A DNA stretch of 64,000 nucleotides from Rhizobium halophilum (GCF_021648825.1 NZ_JAKJHS010000010.1:98248-162247); one strand, 5' to 3'; positions 18,845 through 29,151 are shown, counted from the stretch's first letter. Program-made: numbers and translations. Notes: generated by a model not told the origin, from the sequence alone.

Positions 18845-21550
18845 ATGGATCTCTTGCTGCTCATCGTAATCGTGCTCGGCGTCGCCTGGCAGCGCAAGAC
18901 GTCGCAAAGACTGGCGAGGGTCGAGGATGAACTGACGTCCCTGAGGAAACGGCTTGATTTAACCGCGCCCGCAGAACAGCAGGCTCCGTACAATCTCAAG
19001 GCGGATGATTCCCGGACGGACGTGAAGGAACATCGAGCAGTACGGCTGGAACCGGCGCCAGTGGAGGCGGCGGCACGTGAGACCGTTGCTCAGGACCATG
19101 TGTCAGCGGAGACCGAGGCAGCAACACCGCAGGTCCGGGAAACCTTCGAAAGCAGCCTTGGCGCGCGCTGGACCGTATGGGTCGGTGGGATTGCTCTCGC
19201 TCTTGGCGGAATATTCCTTATCCGATACTCGATCGAAAGCGGCCTTCTCGGGCCGGAGGCGCGGCTGTCGCTTGCCGCCGTCTTCGGGCTGTCGCTCTTT
19301 CTGCTCGGGGAGGTTGTCCGACGGCGGGCGTTGCCGCAGGTGGCAGCGCGCTACAGCAACGCGATGATCCCCGGTGCGCTGACCGCCGCCGGCGCTGTCA
19401 CGCTTCTGGGCACAACCTATGCGGCTCATGGCTATTACGAGTTCATGGGAGCCGCCCTCGCCTTTGCCTTGCTCGGGGCGATATCCCTCTCGACCCTTGC
19501 CCTTTCCCTCCTTCACGGACAGGGCCTGGCGGCGCTCGGTCTTGCCGCGTCACTGGTTACACCGGCCCTGGTGGCCAGTACCGCCCCCAATGCTGTCGTG
19601 CTGTTCGGCTTCCTCGCCATCGTTTGGCTTGCCGTGGCGGCCGCGTCGCGCTTGCGCGGCTGGCTGTTGTTGCCGGCGCTGGCTGATCTGGGGCTCGCCT
19701 GTTGGACCATTGCCTATCTGTTCAACACAGATGGCATCGACCCGCTACCGCCGGTGTTTGCGCTGCTCGTCATGATTGCGGGCACGGGCTTCGTCTGGCC
19801 GGGGCTAACATATCCCATCGCCGAGGGAGGATGGCGGAACCTGCTCCGCCGGCGGCCACTCGGGATCGGGCTTGCCGTATCGATCGCGACGCTCTTGCCT
19901 GCCATCGCCCTGCTCGCCGTATGGGATACGCAGTCGATAGACGCGGCCTTCGCTGCAGCGGGACTGGTCGCGGCATTGGCGTCGCTGGGCGCCGGGCGGC
20001 GGTATGCGGTCTGGCCCATCCTTTTGTCCGCCACCGGTGCGGTGACTGTCGTTGGGCTCCTTGCGCTGACACGTCTCAACTACCTCCCGGTCGCGGCAGG
20101 AGAGGGAACTGCCGACGCTGCACCAGCCTTCATTGCCGAGATCGCCATCAGCCTCATTCTTGGCGCCATCTTCACCCTTCTCGGCCTGGTTTTCCTCAAG
20201 CGCCTCGGCCGGGAGGACGAAAAGCTCAGCGTCATCTGGAGCGTTTTGATGTCCGCTGTCCCGGTGACCCTGGCGACGATCAGTTTCCTCAATTTCGGCA
20301 TGCTTTCCCGTGACTGGCTGCACGGGCTCCATGGGATCGTGGTCGGCGCTGTCCTCGTTGCCATCGCCAAATGGCAGTTCGCGCAAGACGAGGAAGAGGA
20401 TCTGAGCAGCCGCCCCGCCAATCTGCTGGTTGTCGGCTCCTTTGCTGCCTTTGCATTTGCGCTGCACGCCGTGACCAATGGCCTGGTGACGACGGTGCTC
20501 TTGGCCTTCCTTGGCTTCGCCTATCTCGCCGCAACCCGCTGGCGCCGGTGGCCGGCACTTCCCTGGGCCATGGCCGGAGGCTTGCTGCTGATCTTCGCAC
20601 GCATTGCCTGGGAGCCCACGATGGTAGGGCCAGAGCAACTCGGCACCACGCCGTTCTGGAACGCGCTTCTTCCCGGATACGGTATCCCGGCGCTCCTTGC
20701 CGTGCTGGCGGCATACGAGCTGCGCCATTGGCCGGATCTGCGTATCCGCAACTTTCTGCAAGCACTTGCATCTCTGATGGTGCTGATGACCGTGGCAATC
20801 CTGGTGCGACACGCGATGAACGGCGGCGTGCTGGACGACCGCCTGCCGTCTCTCGGCGAGCAGTCGATCTACACCCTGCTGACGATCGGATTCTCGGGTG
20901 CCTTGATGACCCTGGACCGCCGCGCGCCTAGCCCGGTCTTCCGCTACGGCTCGATGATCGCTGGCGCCATTGCGACCCTCAACGTCCTGTCCATGCACGT
21001 TCTCGCACTGAACCCCTACTTCAGCGGCGAAAGCACGGGCAGATGGCCCCTCGTGAACCTACTACTGATCAGCTATCTCCTGCCGGCGCTCGCTTATGCC
21101 AGTCTCGCCGCCTATGCGCGCGACAAACGCCCCCGGCCTTACGTTGCCATGCTGGCAGCATCCGGCGCCGTGCTCGGCTTCCTCTGGGCCACCCTATCCG
21201 TTCGCCGGTTCTGGCAGGGGGAAAACATCGCGGACTGGAAAGGCTTTCTTCCGGACGAGACCTATAGCTATTCGGTGGTCTGGCTTCTGATCGGCGTCGT
21301 GCTCCTGGTTCTCGGCTCGAGGTTAAACGCGCGCGCCATGAGGCTGGCGTCCGCCGGCCTCGTGATGGTCACCGTGCTGAAGGTCTTCCTGATCGACATG
21401 TCAAACCTCGAAGGCATCTTGCGTGCCCTCTCCTTCATCGGCCTTGGGGCGGTGCTGATCGGGATTGGCCTGTTTTACCAGAAGATCCTTGCTCGCGCGC
21501 CCCGCCTCGAACCATTCGATCCGCAGCCTCCGCAGGGGCAAGATCGATGA
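18845..21550 (+). CDS. DUF2339 polytopic membrane protein
   Basis: A 901-residue protein. The N-terminus has one helix (MDLLLLIVIVLGVAW) followed by a short coiled coil (RLARVEDELTSLRKRLDL) and a charged linker. About 25 hydrophobic segments then begin with the DUF2339 hallmark RWTVWVGGIALALGGIFLIRYSIE. The C-terminal block (SAGLVMVTVLKVFLIDMSNLEG...RALSFIGLGAVLIGIGLFYQK) is also typical. The function of the family is unknown. Its stop overlaps the start of the HD gene by ATGA. Confidence 0.85.
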   Translation: MDLLLLIVIVLGVAWQRKTSQRLARVEDELTSLRKRLDLTAPAEQQAPYNLKADDSRTDVKEHRAVRLEPAPVEAAARETVAQDHVSAETEAATPQVRETFESSLGARWTVWVGGIALALGGIFLIRYSIESGLLGPEARLSLAAVFGLSLFLLGEVVRRRALPQVAARYSNAMIPGALTAAGAVTLLGTTYAAHGYYEFMGAALAFALLGAISLSTLALSLLHGQGLAALGLAASLVTPALVASTAPNAVVLFGFLAIVWLAVAAASRLRGWLLLPALADLGLACWTIAYLFNTDGIDPLPPVFALLVMIAGTGFVWPGLTYPIAEGGWRNLLRRRPLGIGLAVSIATLLPAIALLAVWDTQSIDAAFAAAGLVAALASLGAGRRYAVWPILLSATGAVTVVGLLALTRLNYLPVAAGEGTADAAPAFIAEIAISLILGAIFTLLGLVFLKRLGREDEKLSVIWSVLMSAVPVTLATISFLNFGMLSRDWLHGLHGIVVGAVLVAIAKWQFAQDEEEDLSSRPANLLVVGSFAAFAFALHAVTNGLVTTVLLAFLGFAYLAATRWRRWPALPWAMAGGLLLIFARIAWEPTMVGPEQLGTTPFWNALLPGYGIPALLAVLAAYELRHWPDLRIRNFLQALASLMVLMTVAILVRHAMNGGVLDDRLPSLGEQSIYTLLTIGFSGALMTLDRRAPSPVFRYGSMIAGAIATLNVLSMHVLALNPYFSGESTGRWPLVNLLLISYLLPALAYASLAAYARDKRPRPYVAMLAASGAVLGFLWATLSVRRFWQGENIADWKGFLPDETYSYSVVWLLIGVVLLVLGSRLNARAMRLASAGLVMVTVLKVFLIDMSNLEGILRALSFIGLGAVLIGIGLFYQKILARAPRLEPFDPQPPQGQDR

Positions 21551-22188
21551 TCGCCACAGCCTTTGCGCCCTATGGAGCCTTGGCACGTTCGCTTCTTCCA
21601 CACGCAACGGAGGGCGATGATGGTTCCCATGATGTGGCTCACCTGCTTCGTGTCTTCCGCAACAGCATGCGCATCCACGCCAGCGAAGGCGGAGACGCAG
21701 AGCTCGTGGCGGCAGCAGTGATGCTGCATGACTGCGTGGCCGTTGAGAAGAATTCCCCACTGAGGGCGCAGGCGTCGCGGCTGGCCGCCGAAAAAGCAAA
21801 GGCGATCCTGTCGGCGCTCTCGTGGGAGGAGCAAAGAATATCGGCAGTTTCTCATGCGATCATCACGCACAGCTACTCCGCGAGTATTGCGCCGGAGACG
21901 CTCGAGGCGAAAATCCTCCAGGATGCCGATCGTCTCGACGCCATCGGCATGATCGGAGCCGCCCGTTGCTTCTATATTGCGGGGCGGATGGGCTCGGGCC
22001 TTTATGATCCCTCCGATCCACTGGCCAAGGCCCGACCGCTCGACGACAAGGCATTCGCCATCGATCATTTCGAAACCAAGCTGTTCAAACTGAGCGAGGG
22101 CTTTCAAACGGCTACCGGCCGCGCGCTTGCCGAAGCGCGGCATGCGCGTTTGAAACACGTTCTTGATCTGTTTCTTGACGAGATATGA
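21547..22188 (+). CDS. HD-domain phosphohydrolase
   Basis: A 213-residue HD-superfamily protein: H in GSHDVAHLLRVFRN, HD in VMLHDCVAVEK, H in AVSHAIITHSY, and D in ILQDADRLDAIGMIGAAR. This set matches the YedJ/Rv-like uncharacterised HD phosphohydrolases with a complete metal site. The substrate is unknown; nucleotides are likely from the family. The start overlaps the DUF2339 stop (ATGA) and the next gene begins 12 bases after its stop. Confidence 0.82.
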   Translation: MIATAFAPYGALARSLLPHATEGDDGSHDVAHLLRVFRNSMRIHASEGGDAELVAAAVMLHDCVAVEKNSPLRAQASRLAAEKAKAILSALSWEEQRISAVSHAIITHSYSASIAPETLEAKILQDADRLDAIGMIGAARCFYIAGRMGSGLYDPSDPLAKARPLDDKAFAIDHFETKLFKLSEGFQTATGRALAEARHARLKHVLDLFLDEI

Positions 22189-22200
22189 GAGTTTTTTCCC

Positions 22201-23049
22201 ATGCACATAGCCGCTTTGAACCTTTACCCCCTAAAGAGCGGCAGAGGCATTGCGCTGGACGAAGCTGCGGTTGGACCAGAGGGCATTCCTGGCGATCGGC
22301 GGATGATGCTCGTTGATCTTGAGGGCAACTTCATCACCCAGCGCGATTTTCCCGTGCTTGCGAGGCTGGATGTACGGCTCGCGGAAGGATCGGTCCGCTT
22401 GGCTTTCGATGGAGCAGACGAGATCGTGGTCATGCAGCCTCCGGCTGAACGCCGGACGGATGTCGTTATCTGGAAATCGCCTGTCAGCGCTGCCGTTGCC
22501 GATGACGCAATCAACCGCAAGATCACCGGCTGGCTTGGCCGCAAGGCCCGGCTCGTCTTCTTCGACGAACAGTCTCAGCGAGAGGCAAGCCGCGAGTGGG
22601 CTGGCGAGGGCACGCCTGTGACTTTCGCAGACGGGTACCAAATCCTCGTCACCACCACCGCCTCGCTCGCCGCTCTTAACGCGGACATGGTGGCCCACGG
22701 CGAAGGCGAAGTGGGCATGGATCGCTTCCGACCGAACATCGTGCTCGCCACGAATGAGGCCTGGGCTGAGGATGGGTGGGGAACGATCGAGATCGGCACC
22801 CTGATCCTAGATCTGGTGAAGCCATGCACCCGTTGCATCATGACCACGCAAGATCAGCGGACGGGGTCAAGGGAAGTGGCAAGTCCGATGCCGGCGATGG
22901 GTCGCATTCGCATGTCGGCTGATCGTCGCGTGCCCGGCCCGCTCTTCGGGTGGAACGCCGTCCCCAGAACCGCAGGCCGGATTTCCGTCGGGGACGACGT
23001 GAAAGTGCGCGCGATGAGGGAGGCGCCTTGGGCGATCAAGCGTCGCTGA
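22201..23049 (+). CDS. MOSC-domain protein (YcbX/mARC-like)
   Basis: A 282-residue protein with an N-terminal MOSC beta-barrel (IAALNLYPLKSGRGIALDEAAVGPEGIPGDRRMMLVD) and a C-terminal MOSC domain with the conserved Cys in LDLVKPCTRCIMTT, which binds molybdenum cofactor in YcbX and mARC enzymes. These enzymes reduce N-hydroxylated compounds with an electron partner. There is no C-terminal ferredoxin domain as in E. coli YcbX, so an external partner would be required. Confidence 0.87.
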   Translation: MHIAALNLYPLKSGRGIALDEAAVGPEGIPGDRRMMLVDLEGNFITQRDFPVLARLDVRLAEGSVRLAFDGADEIVVMQPPAERRTDVVIWKSPVSAAVADDAINRKITGWLGRKARLVFFDEQSQREASREWAGEGTPVTFADGYQILVTTTASLAALNADMVAHGEGEVGMDRFRPNIVLATNEAWAEDGWGTIEIGTLILDLVKPCTRCIMTTQDQRTGSREVASPMPAMGRIRMSADRRVPGPLFGWNAVPRTAGRISVGDDVKVRAMREAPWAIKRR

Positions 23050-23092
23050 TTTCTGGCTTGCCTCTTCTTCGGGGAGCGCTATGTTCAGCGCC

Positions 23093-23107
23093 GGTTGTCA
23101 GACAACC
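23093..23107. promoter_or_regulatory. Palindrome resembling a GntR/FadR-family operator
   Basis: GGTTGTCAGACAACC is a 15-base perfect palindrome containing TTGTCNGACAA, close to the operator pattern of several GntR-family (FCD subgroup) regulators. It lies 64 bases before the DMT transporter start and 44 bases after the MOSC stop. No GntR gene is present in this window. Confidence 0.35.
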
Positions 23108-23170
23108 TGCCAGCTCTCCTAGCCTGCCGACGAATCCGGGTCCGGTAGCCTTCTCAGGGACACATGCCGC

Positions 23171-24067
23171 ATGACATCTCGGGCAACCGGCCTTGCATTT
23201 GCTCTTCTGGCAGTAACGATCTTTTCCATTCAGGACGGCGTCTCGAAGCATCTCGCCGACAATTATCCGGCAATCTTCATTGCCATGATGCGGTATTGGG
23301 CGTTCGCCGCCTTCGCCATCGTGCTGGCGAGCCGCTCCAGCGGCGGGCTCGTTGCTAACGCCACGACAAGCCGTCCGGTCCTGCAGATCCTGCGCGGCGT
23401 CCTGCTTGCGGTGCAGATCGTGGTCGCCATCATGGCCTTCGCGACCGTGGGCCTGTCGCAGAGCCAGGCGGTCTTCCAATCGGCGCCCTTGCTCGTCGCG
23501 TTGTTGTCGATGCCTCTCCTGGGCGAGCGCGTGGGATGGCGCCGCTGGACGGCGATCATGATCGGTTTTGTCGGGGTCATCCTGATCCTCAAGCCGGATG
23601 CCGGCGGCTTCGACCTCAATACGCTGCTGCCGATGGCAGGTGCGGTGATCTACAGCCTTTACTCTATCACGACCCGGCTCGCGAGCCGGACCGACACCGC
23701 CACGACGAGCTTCTTCTACACCGGCGTGGCGGGCGCAGTCGCGATCACCCTTGTCGGACCCTTTTACTGGTCGAGCTTTTCAGGCAACGACGCGTACTGG
23801 ATGGCCGCTCTTTGTGCTTCCGGCATTGCCGGCCACTACTTTTTGATCCGCGCCTTCGACTATGTCGACGCGGTGATTGTGCAGTCCATGTCCTATCTGC
23901 AGCTCGTGCTCGTCACCATGATTGGCGTGTTCATCTATGGTGAAACGCTCGGCTTCAACATGGTCGTCGGCTCCATCATCGTCGTGTGCGCCGGCTTGTT
24001 CACGATCTACCGGGAGGCGCGTGCCGGAAAAAAGCTGCTGAAGATGTATCCGAGCGGAGACCTCTGA
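23171..24067 (+). CDS. EamA-family DMT transporter
   Basis: A 298-residue, ten-helix permease with two EamA repeats: one from MTSRATGLAFALLAVTIFSIQDGVSKHLADNYP, with the conserved MMRYWAF, and a second starting near residue 150 (LPMAGAVIYSLYSITTRLASRTDTA). It ends with IVVCAGLFTIYREARAGKK. The substrate is unknown. The palindrome at 23093-23107 upstream could control it. Confidence 0.85.
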   Translation: MTSRATGLAFALLAVTIFSIQDGVSKHLADNYPAIFIAMMRYWAFAAFAIVLASRSSGGLVANATTSRPVLQILRGVLLAVQIVVAIMAFATVGLSQSQAVFQSAPLLVALLSMPLLGERVGWRRWTAIMIGFVGVILILKPDAGGFDLNTLLPMAGAVIYSLYSITTRLASRTDTATTSFFYTGVAGAVAITLVGPFYWSSFSGNDAYWMAALCASGIAGHYFLIRAFDYVDAVIVQSMSYLQLVLVTMIGVFIYGETLGFNMVVGSIIVVCAGLFTIYREARAGKKLLKMYPSGDL

Positions 24068-24171
24068 GCGGCTATCAATCTTAGTGATAGATGCCCTCTA
24101 CAAAACTGATTTTGGCAATGGCTGGTGGAGCGTTATGGTCGAAACCTCGTGTCATCCCAGGAGGTACCGCC

Positions 24172-25398
24172 ATGACGCAGGCTGCCAAGTCCCCCATGCC
24201 ATGGCTGATCATCATCGCCGGCTGCCTCATTGCCTTACTGACCTTCGGCCCACGCTCGGCAATGGGGTTCTTCCAGCTCCCCATGCTTTCGGACACTGGC
24301 TGGGACCGCTCGACCTTCGGGCTGGCAATGGCTCTTCAAAATCTGTTCTGGGGGTTGAGCCAACCGTTTTTTGGAGCCCTGGCCGATAAATACGGTACCG
24401 GGCGCGTGTTGGTGAGCTCTGGCCTGATGTATGCGGCAGGCCTCCTGCTGATGGCGTACGCGGATGCGCCCGTCTGGCTGCATATCGGCGGCGGTGTCCT
24501 CGTCGGAATGGCAATCGGCGCCGGCTCGTTCAGCGTGATCCTTTCTGCCTTTGCACGGCACGTAACGCCGGAGCAGAGGTCCATGGCCTTCGGGTTCGGC
24601 ACGGCCGCCGGTTCCGCTGGAATGTTTCTGTTTGCGCCCTTGAGCCAGGGACTGATCAATGCGCTCGGCTGGTCGGACAGCCTCGTGGCGCTGTCGATCA
24701 TGATGCTGATCGTGCCGCTGCTCGCCTATCCGTTGCGCGGCAACGCCTCCTCAGGAACCCAGTCCCAGGCAGCATTCAAGCAGACGGTCGGAGAGGCCCT
24801 CAGAGAAGCGCTCGGCCATAAGAGCTACGTCCTGCTCACCACCGGCTTCTTCGTCTGCGGGTTCCAGGTGGCCTTCATCACGGCGCATTTTCCGGCCTAT
24901 CTCGGCGACATCGGAATTGAAGCGAGCTATGCCGTGATTGCAATGGCGCTGATTGGCTTCTTCAACATCATCGGCTCACTCGCAGCCGGCTACATCGGCC
25001 AGCGCTATTCGAAACCCTACTTCCTTGCTTACATCTATATCGGCCGGTCAATTGCAGTGACTGCCTTCCTGCTCCTGCCGCAGACGCCTATCTCGGTCGT
25101 GATCTTCGCGATGGTCATGGGTCTGCTCTGGCTATCGACGGTTCCGCCAACCAATGCGCTGGTTGCGATCATGTTCGGCACCCGACATCTCGGCCTTCTC
25201 GGCGGCCTCGTCTTCCTGTCCCACCAGATCGGCTCCTTCTTGGGCGTTTGGATGGGCGGCTATCTCTACGACCGCTTTGGCTCCTACGATCCGGTATGGT
25301 GGCTCGGCGTGGGACTGGGAGTCTTCGCCGCCATCGTGCACTGGCCGATCCGCGAGCAGCCCGTTGAACGGCCTCAGCTTGCGACAGTGCCAGCCTGA
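24172..25398 (+). CDS. MFS transporter
   Basis: A 408-residue major facilitator with 12 predicted helices. Loop 2-3 contains the MFS motif [17 protein letters not shown]. The N-terminus ([21 protein letters not shown]) resembles the monocarboxylate/oxalate-type branch. A strong AGGAGGT lies before the ATG at 24172; an upstream in-frame ATG at 24091 has no site. The last 25 bases overlap the end of the convergent recO. Confidence 0.86.
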   Translation: MTQAAKSPMPWLIIIAGCLIALLTFGPRSAMGFFQLPMLSDTGWDRSTFGLAMALQNLFWGLSQPFFGALADKYGTGRVLVSSGLMYAAGLLLMAYADAPVWLHIGGGVLVGMAIGAGSFSVILSAFARHVTPEQRSMAFGFGTAAGSAGMFLFAPLSQGLINALGWSDSLVALSIMMLIVPLLAYPLRGNASSGTQSQAAFKQTVGEALREALGHKSYVLLTTGFFVCGFQVAFITAHFPAYLGDIGIEASYAVIAMALIGFFNIIGSLAAGYIGQRYSKPYFLAYIYIGRSIAVTAFLLLPQTPISVVIFAMVMGLLWLSTVPPTNALVAIMFGTRHLGLLGGLVFLSHQIGSFLGVWMGGYLYDRFGSYDPVWWLGVGLGVFAAIVHWPIREQPVERPQLATVPA

Positions 25399-26156
25399 GG
25401 CTCCGCCTCGGCGCCATTCCGCTGAGCAGCCGCCAGCGCCTTCAACGCCGCCTGGATGAAACCGTCGCGGGCGGTATTTTCCGTGATCCCGCGCGGCTCG
25501 TAGATGTGACGGTGCAGGAAGTAACCGGTCAGACGGAACGCGGCTGCCATGCTCTCTGTATCCGCAGCCGCCTTCGCACCCTCGTTCAAGAACGAGGGCA
25601 AGGTCAGGAGACGGTCAGCATAAGGCGCCCCCGCGGCACTGGAAACGGCGCGGCCGCTTTTCGGAGATACGTAAACAAGATCCTCGCGGGAGCCCGTTGC
25701 CGCGCATTCGGTGAGGTCGAGTCCGTAGCCGAGGTCATCCAAAATCGCCAACTCGAAGCGGATGAGGAGCTCGCCAGCATCCGCCACATCGTCCATTGTT
25801 TCGAGGATTACGTCCAGGGCCTCATAGAGATGCGGATGTGGGTCCCGTTCCGGTAGAAGGCGCAGGAGCGCGCCCATCGCCTGTACACCGTAGACGGAGG
25901 TCGCCGTTTCCATCAATCGGGCCGCGCGTAATCGCAAGGGCTCAAGCTTGAACTCGCCGAGGTGTTCGTCGAGACGTGCCCGCCACACAACCTCCACCCG
26001 GTTTCCCGGCTGCAAGACAGGTTGCATGGCCCGGGACCGGCCCGATCGGACCAGCCCGAGGTGCCTTCCGCGGCTGCGCGTCATCAATTCTGCGATGACG
26101 CTATTTTCGCCATGCCGCTTCACGCCGATGATGATCGCTTCGTCCTGCCACTGCAT
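25374..26156 (-). CDS. recO: DNA repair protein RecO
   Basis: A 260-residue RecO. The OB-fold starts [42 protein letters not shown], and a helical domain follows with [39 protein letters not shown]. RecO loads RecA at gaps with RecR. The zinc-binding Cys cluster of some RecO proteins is reduced here to the ECAATG Cys. It is the last gene of the era-rnc-lepB-acpS direction, separated from era by 588 bases that hold an opposite-strand gene, so it is probably transcribed on its own. The start is the conserved MQWQDEA at 26156. Confidence 0.92.
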   Translation of the reverse strand: MQWQDEAIIIGVKRHGENSVIAELMTRSRGRHLGLVRSGRSRAMQPVLQPGNRVEVVWRARLDEHLGEFKLEPLRLRAARLMETATSVYGVQAMGALLRLLPERDPHPHLYEALDVILETMDDVADAGELLIRFELAILDDLGYGLDLTECAATGSREDLVYVSPKSGRAVSSAAGAPYADRLLTLPSFLNEGAKAAADTESMAAAFRLTGYFLHRHIYEPRGITENTARDGFIQAALKALAAAQRNGAEAEPQAGTVAS

Positions 26157-26329
26157 GGAGTGCTTTAGGTTCCTCTCGTTACGGTTCCATCTTAGCCGAT
26201 AAGCGACTGATCCTGAATCACTCTTGCCGAACTGCAACATCTTTCGACAACGTGGCGAAATGCAGATGGCGTTGGAACAAAATGACCTTCTTCGGAATTG
26301 CACCGCCGACATCCCATCGAGGAGCTCTC

Positions 26330-26695
26330 ATGAAGTATCTTCCGTTCGCCCTGCTTGTTCTGGCTTCTCCCGCAGCCGCCCAATCGCCGGACCTGGAGCA
26401 GGCCTGCCTTGCCGTCGCTCAGAACTTCCTCCTGACGCCAACAATCAAGACGGGCGTTGTCCAGTCTTTTCCCGAGCTTGATCCGCCAGGAGCGCGTCTG
26501 ACCTATTCCACCCGCCCTGATCCGCAGCCCACGGATTTCACCAATGAGATCGAATGCCAATTCGGAAGCGCTACGCCCCCCTTCAATCTCACGCGCTTCT
26601 GCATTTCCAGTGCCTGCTACTCTGAAAACGAGCAGGAACCGGAGAACCGCCGCCGATACCTTGAGGTGAAGGCGTTGATGGATCGGCAGAATTAA
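26330..26695 (+). CDS. Small secreted hypothetical protein
   Basis: A 121-residue protein with a signal peptide (MKYLPFALLVLASPAAAQ) and four Cys residues in the mature part (EQACLAV, IECQFGS, RFCISSACYSE), suggesting disulphides in the periplasm. GAGGAGC lies just before the ATG. No family was recognised. It is inserted on the opposite strand between recO and era. Confidence 0.65.
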   Translation: MKYLPFALLVLASPAAAQSPDLEQACLAVAQNFLLTPTIKTGVVQSFPELDPPGARLTYSTRPDPQPTDFTNEIECQFGSATPPFNLTRFCISSACYSENEQEPENRRRYLEVKALMDRQN

Positions 26696-26743
26696 CCGTT
26701 AAAGGCTGCTTCGAGGAAAGACGCGGCAGCTTCCAGGGCGCGA

Positions 26744-27679
26744 TTATCCTTTCGGGAATTCGAGGCCCATCTCGCGAAAGCGTTCCGGATCGTCTCCCCA
26801 GTTCTCCCGGACCTTGACGAAGAGGAACAGGTGGACAGGCTGCTCCAGGATCTGCTGGAGTTCTTTGCGTGACGCCGTCGAGATGGCTTTGATTGCCTCG
26901 CCGCCCTTGCCCAAGGCAATCTTCTTCTGGCTTTCACGCTCAACATAGATGACCTGCTCGATGCGAACGGAGCCATCCTTGCGCTCTTCCCATTTCTCGG
27001 TCTCGACATGCGAGGCGTAGGGGAGCTCCTGGTGCAGGCGCAGGAAGAGCTTCTCGCGGGTGATCTCGGCGGCCAACTGGCGCATCGGCAAATCGGAGAT
27101 CTGATCTTCCGGGTAGTACCAAGGCCCTTCCGGCAAGCGCTGGGCCAGGAAGTTCATCAAATCATCGCAGCCTGAACCGGTCGTCGCCGATATCATGAAA
27201 GTTTGCTCGAACGAGACCGCCTCGTTTGCGGCAGCGGCCAGCGTCAACAAGTCCTCTGGCTTCACGCGGTCCACCTTGTTCAGGATCAGGATCTTCGGCT
27301 GATGAACGTCCTTCAATCCCTCAAGGATGGCTTCAGCATCGCCGCGAATACCCCGCTCGCTATCGACCAGAAGCATGATCAGGTCGGCATCCTTTGCGCC
27401 GCCCCAGGCCGACATTACCATCGCGCGGTCGAGCCTGCGGCGCGGCTTGAAGATGCCGGGCGTGTCCATGAAGACGATCTGCGCATTATCATGGATCGCG
27501 ATGCCGCGGACGATTGCCCGCGTCGTCTGGACCTTATGGCTGACAATCGAGACTTTCGCTCCGACGAGCCGGTTCAACAGCGTCGACTTGCCGGCATTGG
27601 TCGCTCCGATGAGGGCCACGAAGCCCGACTTGGTCGGCCCCGCTTCCAGTTCTTCGACCTTGCTTTCGTTGTCTGTCAT
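26744..27679 (-). CDS. era: GTPase Era
   Basis: A 311-residue Era. G1 GATNAGKSTLLN, G2 region KVQTTRAIVRG, G3 DTPGIF, G4 LNKVDRV, then a C-terminal KH domain with FLRLHQELPYASHVETEKWEE and IEQVIYVERESQKKIALGKGGEAIKAI. Era matures the 30S subunit by binding the 3' end of 16S rRNA. The start at 27679 (MTDNESKV) lies within nine bases of the rnc stop; a longer form would overlap it. It is in the lepB-rnc-era operon. Confidence 0.96.
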   Translation of the reverse strand: MTDNESKVEELEAGPTKSGFVALIGATNAGKSTLLNRLVGAKVSIVSHKVQTTRAIVRGIAIHDNAQIVFMDTPGIFKPRRRLDRAMVMSAWGGAKDADLIMLLVDSERGIRGDAEAILEGLKDVHQPKILILNKVDRVKPEDLLTLAAAANEAVSFEQTFMISATTGSGCDDLMNFLAQRLPEGPWYYPEDQISDLPMRQLAAEITREKLFLRLHQELPYASHVETEKWEERKDGSVRIEQVIYVERESQKKIALGKGGEAIKAISTASRKELQQILEQPVHLFLFVKVRENWGDDPERFREMGLEFPKG

Positions 27680-27687
27680 AGTTCCAA

Positions 27688-28404
27688 TCAACTTTCGACG
27701 GTAGGCTTCTGCCATACGCCTTCGCGTTCAAGCATCTTCGCCGCTGCGACCTGTTCCGCCGCGCGCTTGGAGCGTTCGACGCCGGTCTCAGGTGCAACGC
27801 CCGTTACCTCGACGGTAACGGTGAAGCGCGGATCATGATCCGGACCCGTCCGATCGTCCACCCTGTAGGACGGCGTCACAGCGAAATTCGCATGGGCCCA
27901 TTCCTGCAATTCGGTCTTCGCGTCCCGCCGGCCTCCATCGGCGCGGGTGGCACGATCCTTCCAGTGCTGAAGAATGAATGACCTCGCAGTCTCCAATCCG
28001 CCATCCAGGTAGAGAGCAGCAATAAGGCTTTCCACCACATCCGCGCGGACGTTCAGCATCCGCTTTCCGGTCAGCTTCTTCACATCGGCGCCGGTGCGGA
28101 TAAAGTGATGCAACTCCAGCCGATCGGCGACCTCGGCGCAACTTTCAGCACTGACCAACTGATTCAAGCGAACCGATAGCTCCCCTTCGGCGGCGTTCTT
28201 GAATGACTTGAACAGCAGTTCGGCGATGCAAAGCCCCAGGACGCGATCACCAAGGAACTCCAGGCGCTCGTAGTTCGGTCCCTTGCCGGAGCCTGCGCTG
28301 GAGTGGGTAAAGGCACGGTCCAGCCACTGCTTGTCGGAAAACTCATGGCGAATGATCGACTCGAGCTTCGATCTCTCCTCCGCTGACAGCGCCCTCGGCT
28401 TCAT
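27688..28404 (-). CDS. rnc: Ribonuclease III
   Basis: A 238-residue RNase III. The catalytic signature is ERLEFLGDRVLGL, with the second acidic cluster at ADVVESLIAALYLDGG. The C-terminal dsRNA-binding domain runs from DAKTELQEWAHANFAVTPSYRV to RSKRAAEQVAAAKML. It processes rRNA precursors and structured mRNAs. Its ATG directly follows the lepB stop, typical of a tightly linked operon. Confidence 0.96.
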   Translation of the reverse strand: MKPRALSAEERSKLESIIRHEFSDKQWLDRAFTHSSAGSGKGPNYERLEFLGDRVLGLCIAELLFKSFKNAAEGELSVRLNQLVSAESCAEVADRLELHHFIRTGADVKKLTGKRMLNVRADVVESLIAALYLDGGLETARSFILQHWKDRATRADGGRRDAKTELQEWAHANFAVTPSYRVDDRTGPDHDPRFTVTVEVTGVAPETGVERSKRAAEQVAAAKMLEREGVWQKPTVES

Positions 28405-29151
28405 TCAATCGACACTCTTGAACATACGCTCCCACCGCATGTTGGCCGGCCAGTTCCAAAACTCGCGGAATGACGTGTCGTTACCAAGGGAGAAGAAGAT
28501 GACGCTGGCGCGGCCGATCAGGTTTTCTGCTGGCACGAAGCCGACGTCGAAGCGGCTGTCGAGCGAGTTGTCGCGATTGTCGCCCATGAAGAAGTAATGT
28601 CCCTCCGGAACAATGAACTCTCTGGTGTTGTCGCCGCGCGAATTCTCGACCTGATCCAGCGTGTCGTAGACGACACCGTTTTCAAGCGTTTCACGGAATA
28701 CCGGGACATCCGCACCTGGGTCCAGGCGGTAATCGGAGGTGAAGGTGCCATTCGGCTGCTTGGGGACCGCCTCATCGTTCACATAGAGCACACCGTTTCT
28801 GACCTGGATACGGTCGCCTGGAAGGCCAATCAAACGCTTGATGTAATCTACATTGGTGTCTGTCGGCAGGCGAAAGACGATGACGTCACCCCGGTCAGGT
28901 TCGCTGCCAAACAGACGACCGTCGAAGAGATCCGGCGAGAACGGCAGGGAGTACTTCGAATAACCGTAGCTAAACTTGTTGACGAAGATGTAGTCGCCCA
29001 CCAGCAGCGTCGGCATCATGGATCCGGATGGGATCGTGAACGGTTGAAAGAAGACCGTGCGGATGACCATGGCCAAAAGCAGCGCCTGGATGATAACTTT
29101 GATGTTCTCCCAAAGGGCGCTGTCGTGCTTCTTGTCGGCTCTATCGGACAC
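28405..29151 (-). CDS. lepB: Signal peptidase I
   Basis: A 248-residue type I signal peptidase with an N-terminal membrane helix (IIQALLLAMVIRTVFFQPF), the catalytic Ser in IPSGSMMPTLLVGDYIFVNKFSYGYSK, and the general-base Lys in VDYIKRLIGLPGDRIQVR. The GDNRDNSLDSRFDVGFVP box is the other family signature. It cleaves Sec and Tat signal peptides on the periplasmic face. Directly adjacent to rnc. Confidence 0.96.
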   Translation of the reverse strand: MSDRADKKHDSALWENIKVIIQALLLAMVIRTVFFQPFTIPSGSMMPTLLVGDYIFVNKFSYGYSKYSLPFSPDLFDGRLFGSEPDRGDVIVFRLPTDTNVDYIKRLIGLPGDRIQVRNGVLYVNDEAVPKQPNGTFTSDYRLDPGADVPVFRETLENGVVYDTLDQVENSRGDNTREFIVPEGHYFFMGDNRDNSLDSRFDVGFVPAENLIGRASVIFFSLGNDTSFREFWNWPANMRWERMFKSVD

